Positions 27,928 to 36,692 of a DNA stretch of 64,000 nucleotides are shown piece after piece. The DNA is from CAVQRC01 sp963715045 (GTDB taxonomy: Bacteria; Planctomycetota; Planctomycetia; Pirellulales; Lacipirellulaceae). How positions within the stretch are numbered: position 1 is the first letter of the stretch; every line of letters starts with the position of its first letter. The DNA lies in assembly GCA_963715045.1 (NCBI GenBank), contig CAVQRC010000016.1:224212-288211 (forward strand), read 5' to 3'. A program made the position numbers and the translations under genes. The notes beneath the pieces are model-generated. The model was not told the origin of the DNA. It saw only the letters and a list, made by a program, of their open reading frames with translations, and did not search any database.

Positions 27928-27968
27928 GGGTGGGTTGGTGGGTTGGTGGGTTGGTGGGTTGGTGGGTG
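27928..27968. repeat. TGGGTTGG octamer microsatellite at the start codon
   Basis: About five perfect tandem copies of an 8-nt unit (GGTTGGTG rotation) directly abut the start codon of the minus-strand TIM-barrel gene, where its ribosome binding site should be. Confidence 0.9.
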
Positions 27969-28063
27969 TATTGCCATCTCCGGCGTCCCAGGTGTGGACG
28001 CCGCGTACCGTTCTGCGTTCTGAAGGAAGCTGCACGTCGCCATCGAGTGATCCAGGGACAATT

Positions 28064-28786
28064 ATGACTGCCAATCCCAGACAAACTGTCGGGAGCGCCG
28101 CCCAAGTCCGCTACCACGCCCTGCTGGCAAACGCCGAGCGGGTCCTTGAGGATCATAACGCATCGCTTGACGACCTTCGCCAACTGGCCGAATGCAGCGA
28201 GCAAGCCCGTCTGCTGGCCCAGAAGTCGCGGATGGGGCTCGGCCCGCGAAACCGGGCGGCGGAAATCAAGCTGCGTGCCGAGCGGCGAGCCGGTGCCCTG
28301 TTGGCATCTATGACGCTGTCCAGGGGCGGCCGACCGGCAAAGCACCAACGCGCCTTGCCTGGGACCAAACTTGCGGATCTGGGTATCGACAAGAGCCGCT
28401 CTTCGCGGTGGAAAATCCTGGCCAGAATTCCCGAGGAGGATTTCCAGGCGTTTCTGGACGACGTCACGCGTGGCAGCCGCGAGCTCACCCAACGGGCCGC
28501 TTTGCAGCTCGGGCGGGAAATCGGCGGCCGAGCCGACCGATCGCACCCGCGGAATTCGCCTTCGCCCGCGTGCCCGTCTCCGCTGCCCCGGACCCATCCG
28601 GCGTTGGTCGAAGAGTTGCGAAACCACTGTTCCCAGCTCCTGGTGATGCTCTCGCCCATCCGCGATCTCAGCGAGGCACACCAGGCCACCCAGCTCCGGC
28701 TGGAGCCCCCTCAGCGGCGATATGTGGCCCGACTCTTGCGGGAAATCAATGACCTTCTCGACGCCATGGACCAGTCGCCCGCCTAG
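28064..28786 (+). CDS. Phage/plasmid-type protein of unknown function
   Basis: 240 residues from ATG 28064. The N-terminal half is helical and charged (VRYHALLANAERVLEDHN and AAEIKLRAERRAGALLASM). The middle has GRPAKHQRALPGTKLADLGIDKSRSSRWKILARIPEEDFQAFL, a pattern I know from phage, ICE and plasmid ParB-like or replication-accessory proteins (LADLGI-K-SSRW-LA-IPE). The C-terminus is a proline-rich linker and a short helix. No catalytic motif is seen. It has no phage or plasmid neighbours, so it is probably an isolated transferred gene. Function not assigned. Confidence 0.65.
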   Translation: MTANPRQTVGSAAQVRYHALLANAERVLEDHNASLDDLRQLAECSEQARLLAQKSRMGLGPRNRAAEIKLRAERRAGALLASMTLSRGGRPAKHQRALPGTKLADLGIDKSRSSRWKILARIPEEDFQAFLDDVTRGSRELTQRAALQLGREIGGRADRSHPRNSPSPACPSPLPRTHPALVEELRNHCSQLLVMLSPIRDLSEAHQATQLRLEPPQRRYVARLLREINDLLDAMDQSPA

Positions 28787-28891
28787 GCCGACGCTCGCAG
28801 GTCACCGAATGCGACCCATTTGGCGCGGCGGGCCGCGTCGCCGATAATTCCGGCAACGGTTCCCCACTCTACCGCAGGAGACGCAATCGCA

Positions 28892-30199
28892 ATGCCCCGC
28901 CATTCCATCGGACGTCGTGACTTCCTCAAGAAATCGGCCCTCGCCGGGAGCACCGCGGCGTTGTCCGCGGGCGTCTTCAGCGAAGTCCGGGGGGCGGCCT
29001 CGAAGTCGCCCAATGAGAAGCTCAACATCGGCTGCGTGGGAGTCGCCAACCGTGCCGCCGCCAATATCGACGGCCTGAAGAGCGAGGCCATTGTCGCCCT
29101 GTGCGATGTCGACGAGAACTACCTCGACCGCGTCCATCAGCAGTTTCCCGACGCACGCCTGTACTCGGATTACCGGGAGATGATCGACAAAGAGGCCGGC
29201 ACGCTGGACGCGCTGGTCGTCTCGACCCCCGACCACCACCACGCCCCGGCAACCATTCGCGGTCTCCGAGCCGGAATGAACGTCTACTGCGAGAAGCCAC
29301 TCACCCACACGGTTCAGGAAGCACGGTTGATCGCCGAGACGGCCCGCGAGCACAACGCCGTCACCCAGATGGGAACGCAGATCCATGCCGAGGAGAACTA
29401 CCACCGGGTCGTCGAGATGATCCAGTCCGGTGTGATTGGCGATATCAGCGAAGTTCACGTCTGGGTCGGCAAGGGCTGGGGCGGCGGGGAACGGCCGGAA
29501 ACTGGCGAAACGCCCCCACCCTCGCTCAAGTGGGATCTGTGGATTGGCCCGGCGCCCGAGCGGCCCTTCTCGCCGGGTCGTTACCATCCCGCCAACTGGC
29601 GGCGGTGGTGGGACTTCGGCGGTGGAACGATCGGCGACATGGCCTGTCACTTCATGGACCTGCCGTTCTGGGCCCTCGATCTCCGCCACCCGACGTCGGT
29701 CGCGGCGAACGGTCCCGAGGTGCACGTCGAAACATGCCCCGTCGGTTTGACGGTGAACTACGAGTTTCCGGCCCGCGGTGATCTCCCCCCCGTCAACCTC
29801 ACCTGGTACGACGGCGAGCGGATTCCGCGGGAGGTTGCCGGCGAACGGGTCCCCGGCAACGGCGTGATGTTCATCGGCAGCGAAGGCAAGATGTTCGCGG
29901 ACTACGGTAAGTACCGCCTGTTTCCCAAAGAGAAGTTCGCCGCTTATCAGCCGCCAACTCCCTCGATTCCCCGCCCCGAAGGTCATCACGCCCAGTTCAT
30001 CCAGGCCTGCAAGGGGCTCGGCACGACGTCCTGCAATTTCGACTACTCGGGCGCTTTGACCGAAGCCGTTCTGCTGGGCAATGTGGCCTACCGCACGGGC
30101 GAGAAGCTGGCGTGGGACGCGAAAAACCTCAGGGCCCCCAATTGCCCGGCCGCCGACGATTTGATTCGTAAAGAGTACCGGGAAGGCTGGGAAGTGTGA
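28892..30199 (+). CDS. Gfo/Idh/MocA-family oxidoreductase with Tat signal
   Basis: 435 residues from ATG 28892; the Tat signal is IGRRDFLKKSALAGSTAALSAGVFS. The Rossmann part reads KLNIGCVGVANRAAANIDGL, IVALCDVDENYLDRV, ALVVSTPDHHHAPATI and NVYCEKPLTHTVQEA, where EKP is the family hallmark Lys. The C-terminal half has SLKWDLWIGPAPERPFSPGRYHPANWRRWWDFGGGTIGDMACHFMDLPFW, a signature of the planctomycete secreted subgroup. These enzymes use tightly bound NAD(P) for sugar redox chemistry; substrate unknown. Its ORF could start at TTG 28820, but the Tat motif fixes the ATG. Confidence 0.92.
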   Translation: MPRHSIGRRDFLKKSALAGSTAALSAGVFSEVRGAASKSPNEKLNIGCVGVANRAAANIDGLKSEAIVALCDVDENYLDRVHQQFPDARLYSDYREMIDKEAGTLDALVVSTPDHHHAPATIRGLRAGMNVYCEKPLTHTVQEARLIAETAREHNAVTQMGTQIHAEENYHRVVEMIQSGVIGDISEVHVWVGKGWGGGERPETGETPPPSLKWDLWIGPAPERPFSPGRYHPANWRRWWDFGGGTIGDMACHFMDLPFWALDLRHPTSVAANGPEVHVETCPVGLTVNYEFPARGDLPPVNLTWYDGERIPREVAGERVPGNGVMFIGSEGKMFADYGKYRLFPKEKFAAYQPPTPSIPRPEGHHAQFIQACKGLGTTSCNFDYSGALTEAVLLGNVAYRTGEKLAWDAKNLRAPNCPAADDLIRKEYREGWEV

Positions 30200-30200
30200 T

Positions 30201-30239
30201 GGATCAGGGGTCTGGGGTCAGGGGTCAGGGGTCAGGGAG
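30201..30239. repeat. GGGGTCAG microsatellite between two genes
   Basis: About four copies of GGGGTCA(G)/GGGGTCTG between the stop of the Gfo/Idh gene and the start of the LRR gene. Confidence 0.85.
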
Positions 30240-30246
30240 CGGCGTG

Positions 30247-31308
30247 ATGATGAGAACGGCGGGGATGATCGTGGCGGCATGGTGTGCCGTGTGGTGCGTT
30301 GTGCACCCATGCGCCGCCGATCCGCCGGACGATGCGGTCGCTGGCCTGGAGCAGGCCGGCGCGAAACTACGCCGCGACAAGAAAGGGAACGTCGTCGAGG
30401 TCAATCTTCGCGACGCTTCGGTCAGTGAGGCTCGAGCTCGCCGATGCTCACCCGACTCCCGAAACTTCGCAGCGTGCTGCTGACCGGCACGTCGATTGGC
30501 GACGCGGGTTTGAAAGTCCTCGGTCAGATCAAGTCGCTGCAGAATCTCGACCTCCGGGATTGCCCGATTTCCAACGCGGGACTGGCCGAACTGGCCAATC
30601 TGCCAAAGCTCCGCGGCCTGAAATTGTCGGGTGCCAGCGGGACGACGACCGTCGATGATGACGGACTCGAGCATTTGAAAGGGGCCAAGCAACTCAAGGC
30701 ACTGGCCCTCGATGGACTGTGGGTGAGCGTCGAAGGACTGCGGCAGTTGACCGATTGCCAGCAGCTCGAAGAGCTGTACCTCGCCAACACGTTGGTTGGT
30801 GATGACACGCTCGCAATCCTCACAGCGTTTCCTGAAGTTGCGGACATTGCGACTGGCGAATACCCAGATCACAGGCCCCGGCCTGGCGCGGCTGGCCGAA
30901 CTGAAATCGCTCGAGCAACTCGATCTGAGCGAGAATGCCCAGGTATTTGACGACGGCATGAAGCATCTTTCGGGGCTCACGACTCTGAAGCGACTCAATC
31001 TGTGGCGGGTGCCGATTACGGATCAGGGAGTGGCCGCCCTGGCGCCGCTGGTGCATTTGCAATGGCTCAATCTCGACAACACCCGGATCACGGATGCCGG
31101 GCTGGAGCATTTGCGCGGGATGCACGAACTTCGCTTTCTGCACCTCGGTTCGACCCAGGTGACGGATGACGGACTGGCAACGCTTGTCGGCCTGAAGTCG
31201 CTCGAGGATCTCAAGCTCACCCGCACGGCTGTCTCCGAAGCCGGAGTCGCACGGCTCCAGGAGCAACTTCCCGACGCCAAGATCCAGCTCAAATATCTCG
31301 GCAACTGA
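30247..31308 (+). CDS. Secreted leucine-rich-repeat protein, two frameshifts
   Basis: A signal peptide (TAGMIVAAWCAVWCVVHPCAADP) is followed by GAKLRRDKKGNVVEVNLRDASV and at least nine LRRs of the bacterial RNase-inhibitor-like type (for example NLDLRDCPISNAGLAELANLPKL and LNLDNTRITDAGLEHLRGM). Breaks near 30436 and 30832 each shift one base, after which the repeats go on in register. Planctomycete LRR proteins of this type are secreted, with unknown binding partners. The C-terminus KLTRTAVSEAGVARLQEQLPD caps the solenoid. A terminator-like hairpin follows at 31388. Start ATG 30247 (MMRTAGM) avoids the microsatellite. Confidence 0.85.
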
Positions 31309-31336
31309 ACCGGAGTCGAGAAGGCCGCGAACTAGC

Positions 31337-31382
31337 AGCCCCGCAGGGGCGACAGCATTTAGCCGCGGGCGTCAGCCCACGG
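31337..31382. repeat. Left copy of REP-like repeat flanking the transposase
   Basis: A 46-bp element made of two small hairpins (GCCCCGCAGGGGC and CCGCGGGC/GCCCACGG). Its inverted partner is 32197-32242, with 42 of 46 positions identical. Confidence 0.9.
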
Positions 31383-31387
31383 CTGGG

Positions 31388-31414
31388 CCCCCGACAACTG
31401 ATCGGGGGTTCTTG
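31388..31414 (+). terminator. Hairpin with T-rich tail after the LRR gene
   Basis: CCCCCGA (31388-31394) pairs with TCGGGGG (31402-31408), followed by TTCTTGT. It is a fair intrinsic terminator about 80 bp after the LRR stop, just beyond the left REP-like repeat. Confidence 0.6.
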
Positions 31415-31755
31415 TCCGGTCTTTGTTGCGTCGAACCAGTCAGACGGAGGATACGCGGCTGTTCGCCTCGCCGCGATTTCTCAGCGTGCTCAGCGCCTCT
31501 GCGCGACCTATCGAGCGTCCCCAGGCATCGTCGCCCCTGAGGGACGTCTCGACCAAGGCAACGACGCCCGAAAACCTTCGTTAAATCAACAGACCCCCAG
31601 GCTCGCGGGGGTCTGGTTGCGGTCCAAGGCGCACCCCAGATGCGATCAAGCGGAACCGTTTGAATCGACGCAGCAATCGCAAATCGCCCGCCAATAACTC
31701 GCATTTTCGGGGGCCCAGCCCTCGGATCCGGTCGCCTGCCCATCGACGATCTGCG
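31415..31755. other. Intergenic region between LRR terminator and transposase end
   Basis: No supported gene. A second hairpin AGACCCCC (31591-31598) / GGGGGTCT (31607-31614) lies in it and could be part of the mobile element end or a terminator. Confidence 0.5.
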
Positions 31756-32196
31756 TCAAACCCAGATGTACCGCTCGTCGAATTCCACCCCGTGCTTCTC
31801 CAGCAGCCCGCGCAGCTCCGATTTGAAATCACGCGTCGCGTGATGCTGCTTCTGGTTTCGAATGTACTCGCGTACGGGATCTACTTGAGATTTGCTCACG
31901 CTGAATGCTGAGTACCCGTCCTGCCATCCAAATTTGTAAACGCCGGGTTTGCTCTCGTTGACCCACTTGGATGAGTTTGCTTTGATCTTGCGAAGCACGT
32001 CCGAAACCGCGTACTTCGGCGGCAGTTTGGCAAGAATGTGAATATGATCCGGCATCCCGTTGATTTCGATGCTGACGCCGTCTTGCGCACGAATGATGCC
32101 ACCGATGTACTCAAAGAGATCTTGTTCGATCGCGGGCGTGATGTAAGGAAGTCGGTTCTTCGTGCTGAACACCAAATGATACAGTCCGCTTCGCAT
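31756..32196 (-). CDS. IS200/REP-associated Y1 transposase (RAYT-like)
   Basis: 146 residues. It starts MRSGLYHLVFSTKNRLP, the standard opening of Y1 transposases. The HUH metal motif is GMPDHIHILAKLPP, and the catalytic Tyr is in VREYIRNQKQHH. The enzyme cuts single-stranded DNA at hairpins. It is intact and of normal length. Two inverted copies of a REP-like repeat bracket it, and its start codon directly follows the right copy. This arrangement matches RAYT genes, which mobilise or amplify REP sequences rather than carry an IS. A longer open frame upstream is a shadow of the following cytochrome gene. Confidence 0.92.
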   Translation of the reverse strand: MRSGLYHLVFSTKNRLPYITPAIEQDLFEYIGGIIRAQDGVSIEINGMPDHIHILAKLPPKYAVSDVLRKIKANSSKWVNESKPGVYKFGWQDGYSAFSVSKSQVDPVREYIRNQKQHHATRDFKSELRGLLEKHGVEFDERYIWV

Positions 32197-32242
32197 CCGG
32201 GGGCTCACGCCCACGGCTAAATGCTGCCGCCCCTGCGGGGCT
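32197..32242. repeat. Right copy (inverted) of the REP-like repeat flanking the transposase
   Basis: The reverse complement matches 31337-31382 at 42 of 46 positions. Its last base directly precedes the transposase ATG (32196). Confidence 0.9.
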
Positions 32243-32289
32243 GTTTGTGCCGCTTCCCCGCCGTGCGGCAAACGTGGCATAATGCGAGG

Positions 32290-34638
32290 ATGATCGCAAA
32301 ACTGCAGCCCGTCGCATGTTTCACGGCGATCGTGCTCATCGCCGCCGGCGTCACGCGTGCCGACACCTCCGAGCACGATGTGCGGGCGATTCTTTCGAAT
32401 CACTGCTTCGCCTGCCACGGCCCTGACGACGAAGCCCGCCGCGGAGGACTCCGGCTCGATAACCGCGACGCAGCGATGTCCGAGCTGCCCTCCGGTGAAC
32501 GGGCCCTCGTACCCGGTGACCCTGACGCGAGCATGCTGCTGCGTCGCGTAAGAGCCACCGATCCGGGCGAACGGATGCCGCCCGCCGAGTTCGGTAAGCC
32601 CCTTTCTCCCACGCAGATTCAAGAACTTCACGATTGGGTCGCCGCGGGCGGCGCGTTCTCTACGCACTGGTCTTACCAACCGCCGGTCCGACTCGAGACG
32701 ACGGAGTTTCCACAAAGTGACTGGCCGCAAAACGAGATCGATCAGTTCATTCTCGCCCGACTCGACAGCGAGGGCCTGTCTCCATCGCCTCCGGCCGATC
32801 GGGCCACGCTGATCCGCCGACTGTCGCTCGATCTGACCGGACTGCCACCGACCATTGAAGAAGTGGACGCGTTTCTCGACGACAGCGATCCGAAAGCCGT
32901 CGAGCGTCTCATCGACCGACTGCTCGAACAACCGTCCTTTCGGCGAGCACTGGGCCCGCAAGTGGCTCGACCTCGCCCGCTACGCGGACTCGGCCGGGTA
33001 CGCCGACGATCCACCCCGCACGATCTGGGCCTACCGCGACTGGGTCATCCGGGCGATCAACGAGAACCTTCCCTTCGACGAGTTCACGATCTGGCAACTT
33101 GCCGGCGACCTGCTGGAGAATCCCACCGACGACCAACTGATCGCAACCGCCTTTCATCGCAATACACTCACCAACAACGAAGGCGGGACCAACGACGAAG
33201 AGTATCGGAATGTTGCCATTGTGGATCGTACGAATACGACCTTTGCGGTCTGGATGGGAACCACGATCGCATGTGCCCAGTGCCACAATCACAAGTACGA
33301 TCCGATCACGCAGCACGAGTACTTTCAGGTGTTCGCGATCTTGAACAATACCGAGGATCACGATCAGCGGGATGAACAGCCGCTGCTGAGCCTGTACCCC
33401 GCAGCGGTCGCGAAGCAACGCGGCGAGATCAGCGAAAAGATCGCCGCTCTCGAGCAGGCGATCGTCGACCACCAGGGCGACGCGGGTGCGGCGGAGAACT
33501 TGAAAACGCAACTCGAAGATCTCAAGCAGCAACTGGCCGCACTGCAGCCGACCACCACGGTCCCGATCTTGCGCGAACTTCGCGGAGACCAGCGACGGAA
33601 GACCCACATTCAGCAACGCGGTAACTTCCTCGTCACAGGCGACGAAGTCCAGCCGGGCATTCCGCAGGCATTCGCACCGGCCGACATGCCCGCACCGACG
33701 GATCGACTCGCCCTCGCCCGCTGGATCGTCTCGGCCAGCAACCCGCTGACGGCGCGGGTGATCGTCAACCGCTACTGGGAAGCGATCTTTGGCGTCGGCC
33801 TCGTTCGCACCAGCGAGGAGTTCGGCAACCAGGGTGAGCGACCGTCCCACCCGGAACTTCTCGACTGGCTCGCGACCGAATTCGTACGCCTCGGCTGGGA
33901 CTCCAAGGCAATGATCAAGCAGCTCGTCATGTCGGCCGCCTACCAGCAGTCCTCTCAGGTAGACGCCGCATCCTACGAGCGTGATCCAGACAACCGGTTG
34001 CTAGCCCGAGGGCCGCGGTTTCGGCTCTCGGCCGAGTCGATTCGTGATCAGGCACTCGCTGTCAGCGGGCTGCTTTCGCGAAAAGTGTACGGTCCGCCCG
34101 TCCGGCCCGTGCAACCGAAACTGGGGGTCAACGCGGCGTTCGGCAGCGGCATCGACTGGCAGGCGAGCCGCGGAGAAGACCGCTACCGGCGGGCGATTTA
34201 CACCACGTGGCGAAGGTCGAATCCTTACCCCTCGATGGTGTCGTTTGACGCGCCGAATCGGGAAGTCTGCACGATTCGCCGCCCCCGCACGAATACTCCC
34301 CTGCAGGCGCTGGTAACACTCAACGACCCGGTCTACGTCGAGGCCGCCCAGGCACTGGCCCGGCGGCTGGCACACACGCCCGGCGACGACGGAGATCGCA
34401 TCGTGACTGGCTTTCGGGCCTGCCTCAGCCGCCAGCCCGACCCCATCGAAGTCGAGCAACTGGCCGAGTTGTTCACTCAGACCAGATCCCGGCTGAGTGA
34501 CATGCCTGACGAAGCGCGGCGTCTGGCCACGATCCCGCTCGGCCCAGCCTCGTCGGCGGACGACGGGTGGATCTCGCCGCCTGGACAGTCGTGTGCAACG
34601 TGCTGCTGAACCTGGACGAAGTTGTCTTCAAGCCTTAG
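32290..34638 (+). CDS. PSCyt1-DUF1549-DUF1553 planctomycete cytochrome protein, two frameshifts
   Basis: Signal peptide (LQPVACFTAIVLIAAGVTRA), then the PSCyt1 heme domain with CFACH (NHCFACHGPDDEARRGGLRLD), then DUF1549 (NEIDQFILARLDSEGLSPSPPADR through WLDLARYADSAGYADD). A second heme motif follows, CAQCH in CAQCHNHKYDPITQHEYFQ. DUF1553 (NPLTARVIVNRYWEAIFGVGLVRT) and TNTPLQALVTLNDPVYVEAAQALA close it. Breaks near 32945 and 34560 need one base each; the last frame ends LNLDEVVFKP at 34638. These periplasmic heme proteins are paired with DUF1501 proteins; biochemical role unknown. The DUF1501 gene starts 9 bp later. Confidence 0.92.
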
Positions 34639-34647
34639 GCCCGTTCC

Positions 34648-36132
34648 ATGCCCGACCAACCCCGCTCGATCCACGCTGCCTCGTCCGAAGTGATCGAACG
34701 TCTCGAGCGACAGACACGGCGGCACTTTCTCGCCAATTCAGGACTCGGATTGGGGGCAGTCGCTTTGGCGAGTCTTGACCCGCTGGTGGCTGCCTCGCAG
34801 ATCGATCCGGGCAAAGATCCGCTGGCGGCGCGACCGCCGCACATGGCTGCCAAGGCGAAGCGGGTGATCTATCTGCACATGACCGGTTCGCCGCCGCATC
34901 TCGACCTGTTCGACTACAAGCCCGAGCTCGTCAAACACAACGGCGAGGACTGCCCGGCCGAATTCTTCGAGGGCCAGCGGTTCGCGTTCACTTCGAATAC
35001 GCCGACGCTGCTGGGCACGCCTCGGCAATTCGGACAATACGGCGAGGCGGGCGTGTGGATGTCGGATGCGGTCCCGCACTTCCACGACCTGGCCGATGAG
35101 ATGTGCGTGATCCGTTCGATGCACACCGACCAATTCAATCACGCCCCGGCGGAATTGTTCGTGTACACGGGCTCCCCCCGTTCGGGGCGACCCTCGCTCG
35201 GCTCCTGGGTGACTTACGGACTGGGTTCGGAAAGCGACAACCTGCCGGGCTTCGTCGTGCTGATCTCCAGCGGTGTGCAACCCAACGGCGGAAACAATTC
35301 ATTCGGCAGCGGGTTTCTGCCCTCGATTTACCAGGGCGTGCAGTGCCGCTCCAGCGGTGATCCGATTCTGTACGTATCGAATCCGGAGGGGATGGACCGC
35401 GCACTGCGTCGCGAAACACTCGACACGCTGCGGACCCTGAATCAACTGCAGGCCGATCGGCTGGGCCATCCCGAAACCCAGACCCGCATCGCGCAATATG
35501 AGTTGGCCTTCCGAATGCAGGTGTCGGTTCCCGAAGTGATGGACATCAGCCGCGAACCGCGGCATGTGCTCGAAGCCTACGGAGCCGAACCGGGCGCGAG
35601 CAGCCTGGCCAACAATTGCCTGCTCGCCCGCCGACTGGCCGAGGCCGGCGTGCGATACGTACAGCTCTTCGACTGGGGCTGGGACTTCCACGGTACCAAT
35701 CCCAACGAGGACATCCGGGGCGGCCTGACGAAGAAGTGCGCGACGATGGACCAGCCGATCGCGGCCCTGATCCGCGACCTCAAGGAACGGGGCATGCTCG
35801 ATGAGACGCTGATCATCTGGGGAGGCGAATTCGGCCGCACTCCGTTTCGGGAAGGACGGACCGCCAAGGGAGATGTGCTCGGACGGGATCACTTTCCCGA
35901 CTGCTACACGATGTGGCTGGCCGGCGGCGGTGTGAAGGGTGGCATGCTGCACGGGGAGAGCGACGAACTCGCGTTCCGCGTCGCTCGCGACCCGGTCGGC
36001 GTTCACGACCTGCAGGCGACGATCCTGCATTTGCTCGGCTTCGATCACAAGCAGCTGACCTATCGCTTTCAAGGCCGCGACTATCGCCTCACCGACGTCC
36101 ACGGCAGCGTCGTGCAGGAAATTCTTGCGTAG
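34648..36132 (+). CDS. DUF1501 protein (pair 1)
   Basis: 494 residues. Tat-like signal RRHFLANSGLGLGAVALASLD, then RVIYLHMTGSPPHLDLFDYKPELVKH, FQHL-type blocks and IIWGGEFGRTPF, the DUF1501 hallmark (alkaline-phosphatase/sulfatase-like fold with GGEFGR). The C-terminus has GVHDLQATILHLLGFDHKQLTYRFQGRDYRLTDVHG, the conserved end of the family. The protein is secreted and probably partners the upstream cytochrome, with which it forms an operon (9 bp). No sulfatase CxPSR motif is present. Reaction unknown. Confidence 0.92.
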   Translation: MPDQPRSIHAASSEVIERLERQTRRHFLANSGLGLGAVALASLDPLVAASQIDPGKDPLAARPPHMAAKAKRVIYLHMTGSPPHLDLFDYKPELVKHNGEDCPAEFFEGQRFAFTSNTPTLLGTPRQFGQYGEAGVWMSDAVPHFHDLADEMCVIRSMHTDQFNHAPAELFVYTGSPRSGRPSLGSWVTYGLGSESDNLPGFVVLISSGVQPNGGNNSFGSGFLPSIYQGVQCRSSGDPILYVSNPEGMDRALRRETLDTLRTLNQLQADRLGHPETQTRIAQYELAFRMQVSVPEVMDISREPRHVLEAYGAEPGASSLANNCLLARRLAEAGVRYVQLFDWGWDFHGTNPNEDIRGGLTKKCATMDQPIAALIRDLKERGMLDETLIIWGGEFGRTPFREGRTAKGDVLGRDHFPDCYTMWLAGGGVKGGMLHGESDELAFRVARDPVGVHDLQATILHLLGFDHKQLTYRFQGRDYRLTDVHGSVVQEILA

Positions 36133-36172
36133 GTCAGGGGTCGTAGGTAAGGGGTCGGGGGTGGGGACCGGG
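36133..36172. repeat. GGGGTCGGG-type microsatellite
   Basis: Degenerate GGGGTC words between the DUF1501 stop and the end of the zinc-ribbon gene; same family as 1929-1972 and 30201-30239. Confidence 0.7.
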
Positions 36173-36200
36173 ATTGGAGTCCGCGGCGGTGCGTAATCGT

Positions 36201-36584
36201 CTATCCCTGGCGATCCAGCCGCTTACCGCAGCGGGGACATTTGGCGAACCAGTACGGAACACTCTCGTCGCAATCAGGGCATGTGGCTCGATGGCGAATG
36301 GCCGAGGCACCGACCAGGCTGATCGACGAGGCCTCGCCGGCCGGCGTATCGAGTACCGAGGCCGAATCTTCGCTGTCGTCCTCGTCGGCATCCACATCCG
36401 GTACCGGATCAGGTCGCGTCGGAGCCGGCTTGCCGATCAAAGCCGCGATGTCGTTATCCGACAATTTGTGGGGCACGAGAACCGCCACCTTGCCGGGACA
36501 GAACGGGCAATACCCACGCTTGCCCGCATATTTGTCTTTCACACGTAACAGGTGACCATTCGGACACGTAACTTCAATAGCCAT
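36201..36584 (-). CDS. Small protein with two zinc-ribbon knuckle pairs
   Basis: 127 residues. The first ribbon begins VTCPNGHLLRVKDKYAGKRGYCPFCPGK (C-x3-H plus CPFC), the second ends ATCPDCDESVPYWFAKCPRCGKRLD (two CxxC). Between them is an acidic linker (DADEDDSEDSAS). This is a planctomycete-type cytoplasmic zinc-ribbon protein of unknown role, perhaps binding nucleic acid or protein. It is convergent with the DUF1501 gene and lies in the same direction as the next DUF1501 gene. No enzyme motif is seen. Confidence 0.85.
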   Translation of the reverse strand: MAIEVTCPNGHLLRVKDKYAGKRGYCPFCPGKVAVLVPHKLSDNDIAALIGKPAPTRPDPVPDVDADEDDSEDSASVLDTPAGEASSISLVGASAIRHRATCPDCDESVPYWFAKCPRCGKRLDRQG

Positions 36585-36602
36585 CGCAAATCCCCCCCCA
36601 GT

Positions 36603-36692
36603 CTACCTCCAGCCTCCAGCCTCCAGCCTCCTACCTCCTAGCCTCCAGCCTCCAGCCTCCAGCCTCCACAGCCTCCTACCTCCAGCCTCCCA
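36603..36692. repeat. CCTCCAG microsatellite overlapping the end of a DUF1501 gene
   Basis: About ten degenerate copies of the heptamer CCTCCAG (with CCTACCT variants). It runs past the stop of the DUF1501 gene (36676-36678), so the last residues (VGGWR) of that protein are encoded by the repeat. Confidence 0.9.

Larger units (their letters stand above)
31337..32242. mobile_element. RAYT unit: transposase between inverted REP-like repeats
   Basis: A 906-bp unit: left repeat, terminator-like hairpins, Y1 transposase on the minus strand, right inverted repeat. No target duplication was recognised by eye. It lies between the LRR gene and the first PSCyt gene. Confidence 0.75.

Noticed and set aside
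31756..32961. 401-codon version of the transposase
   Set aside because: The extra N-terminal part lies in the REP-like repeat and opposite the PSCyt1 gene; family alignment fixes the start at 32196.
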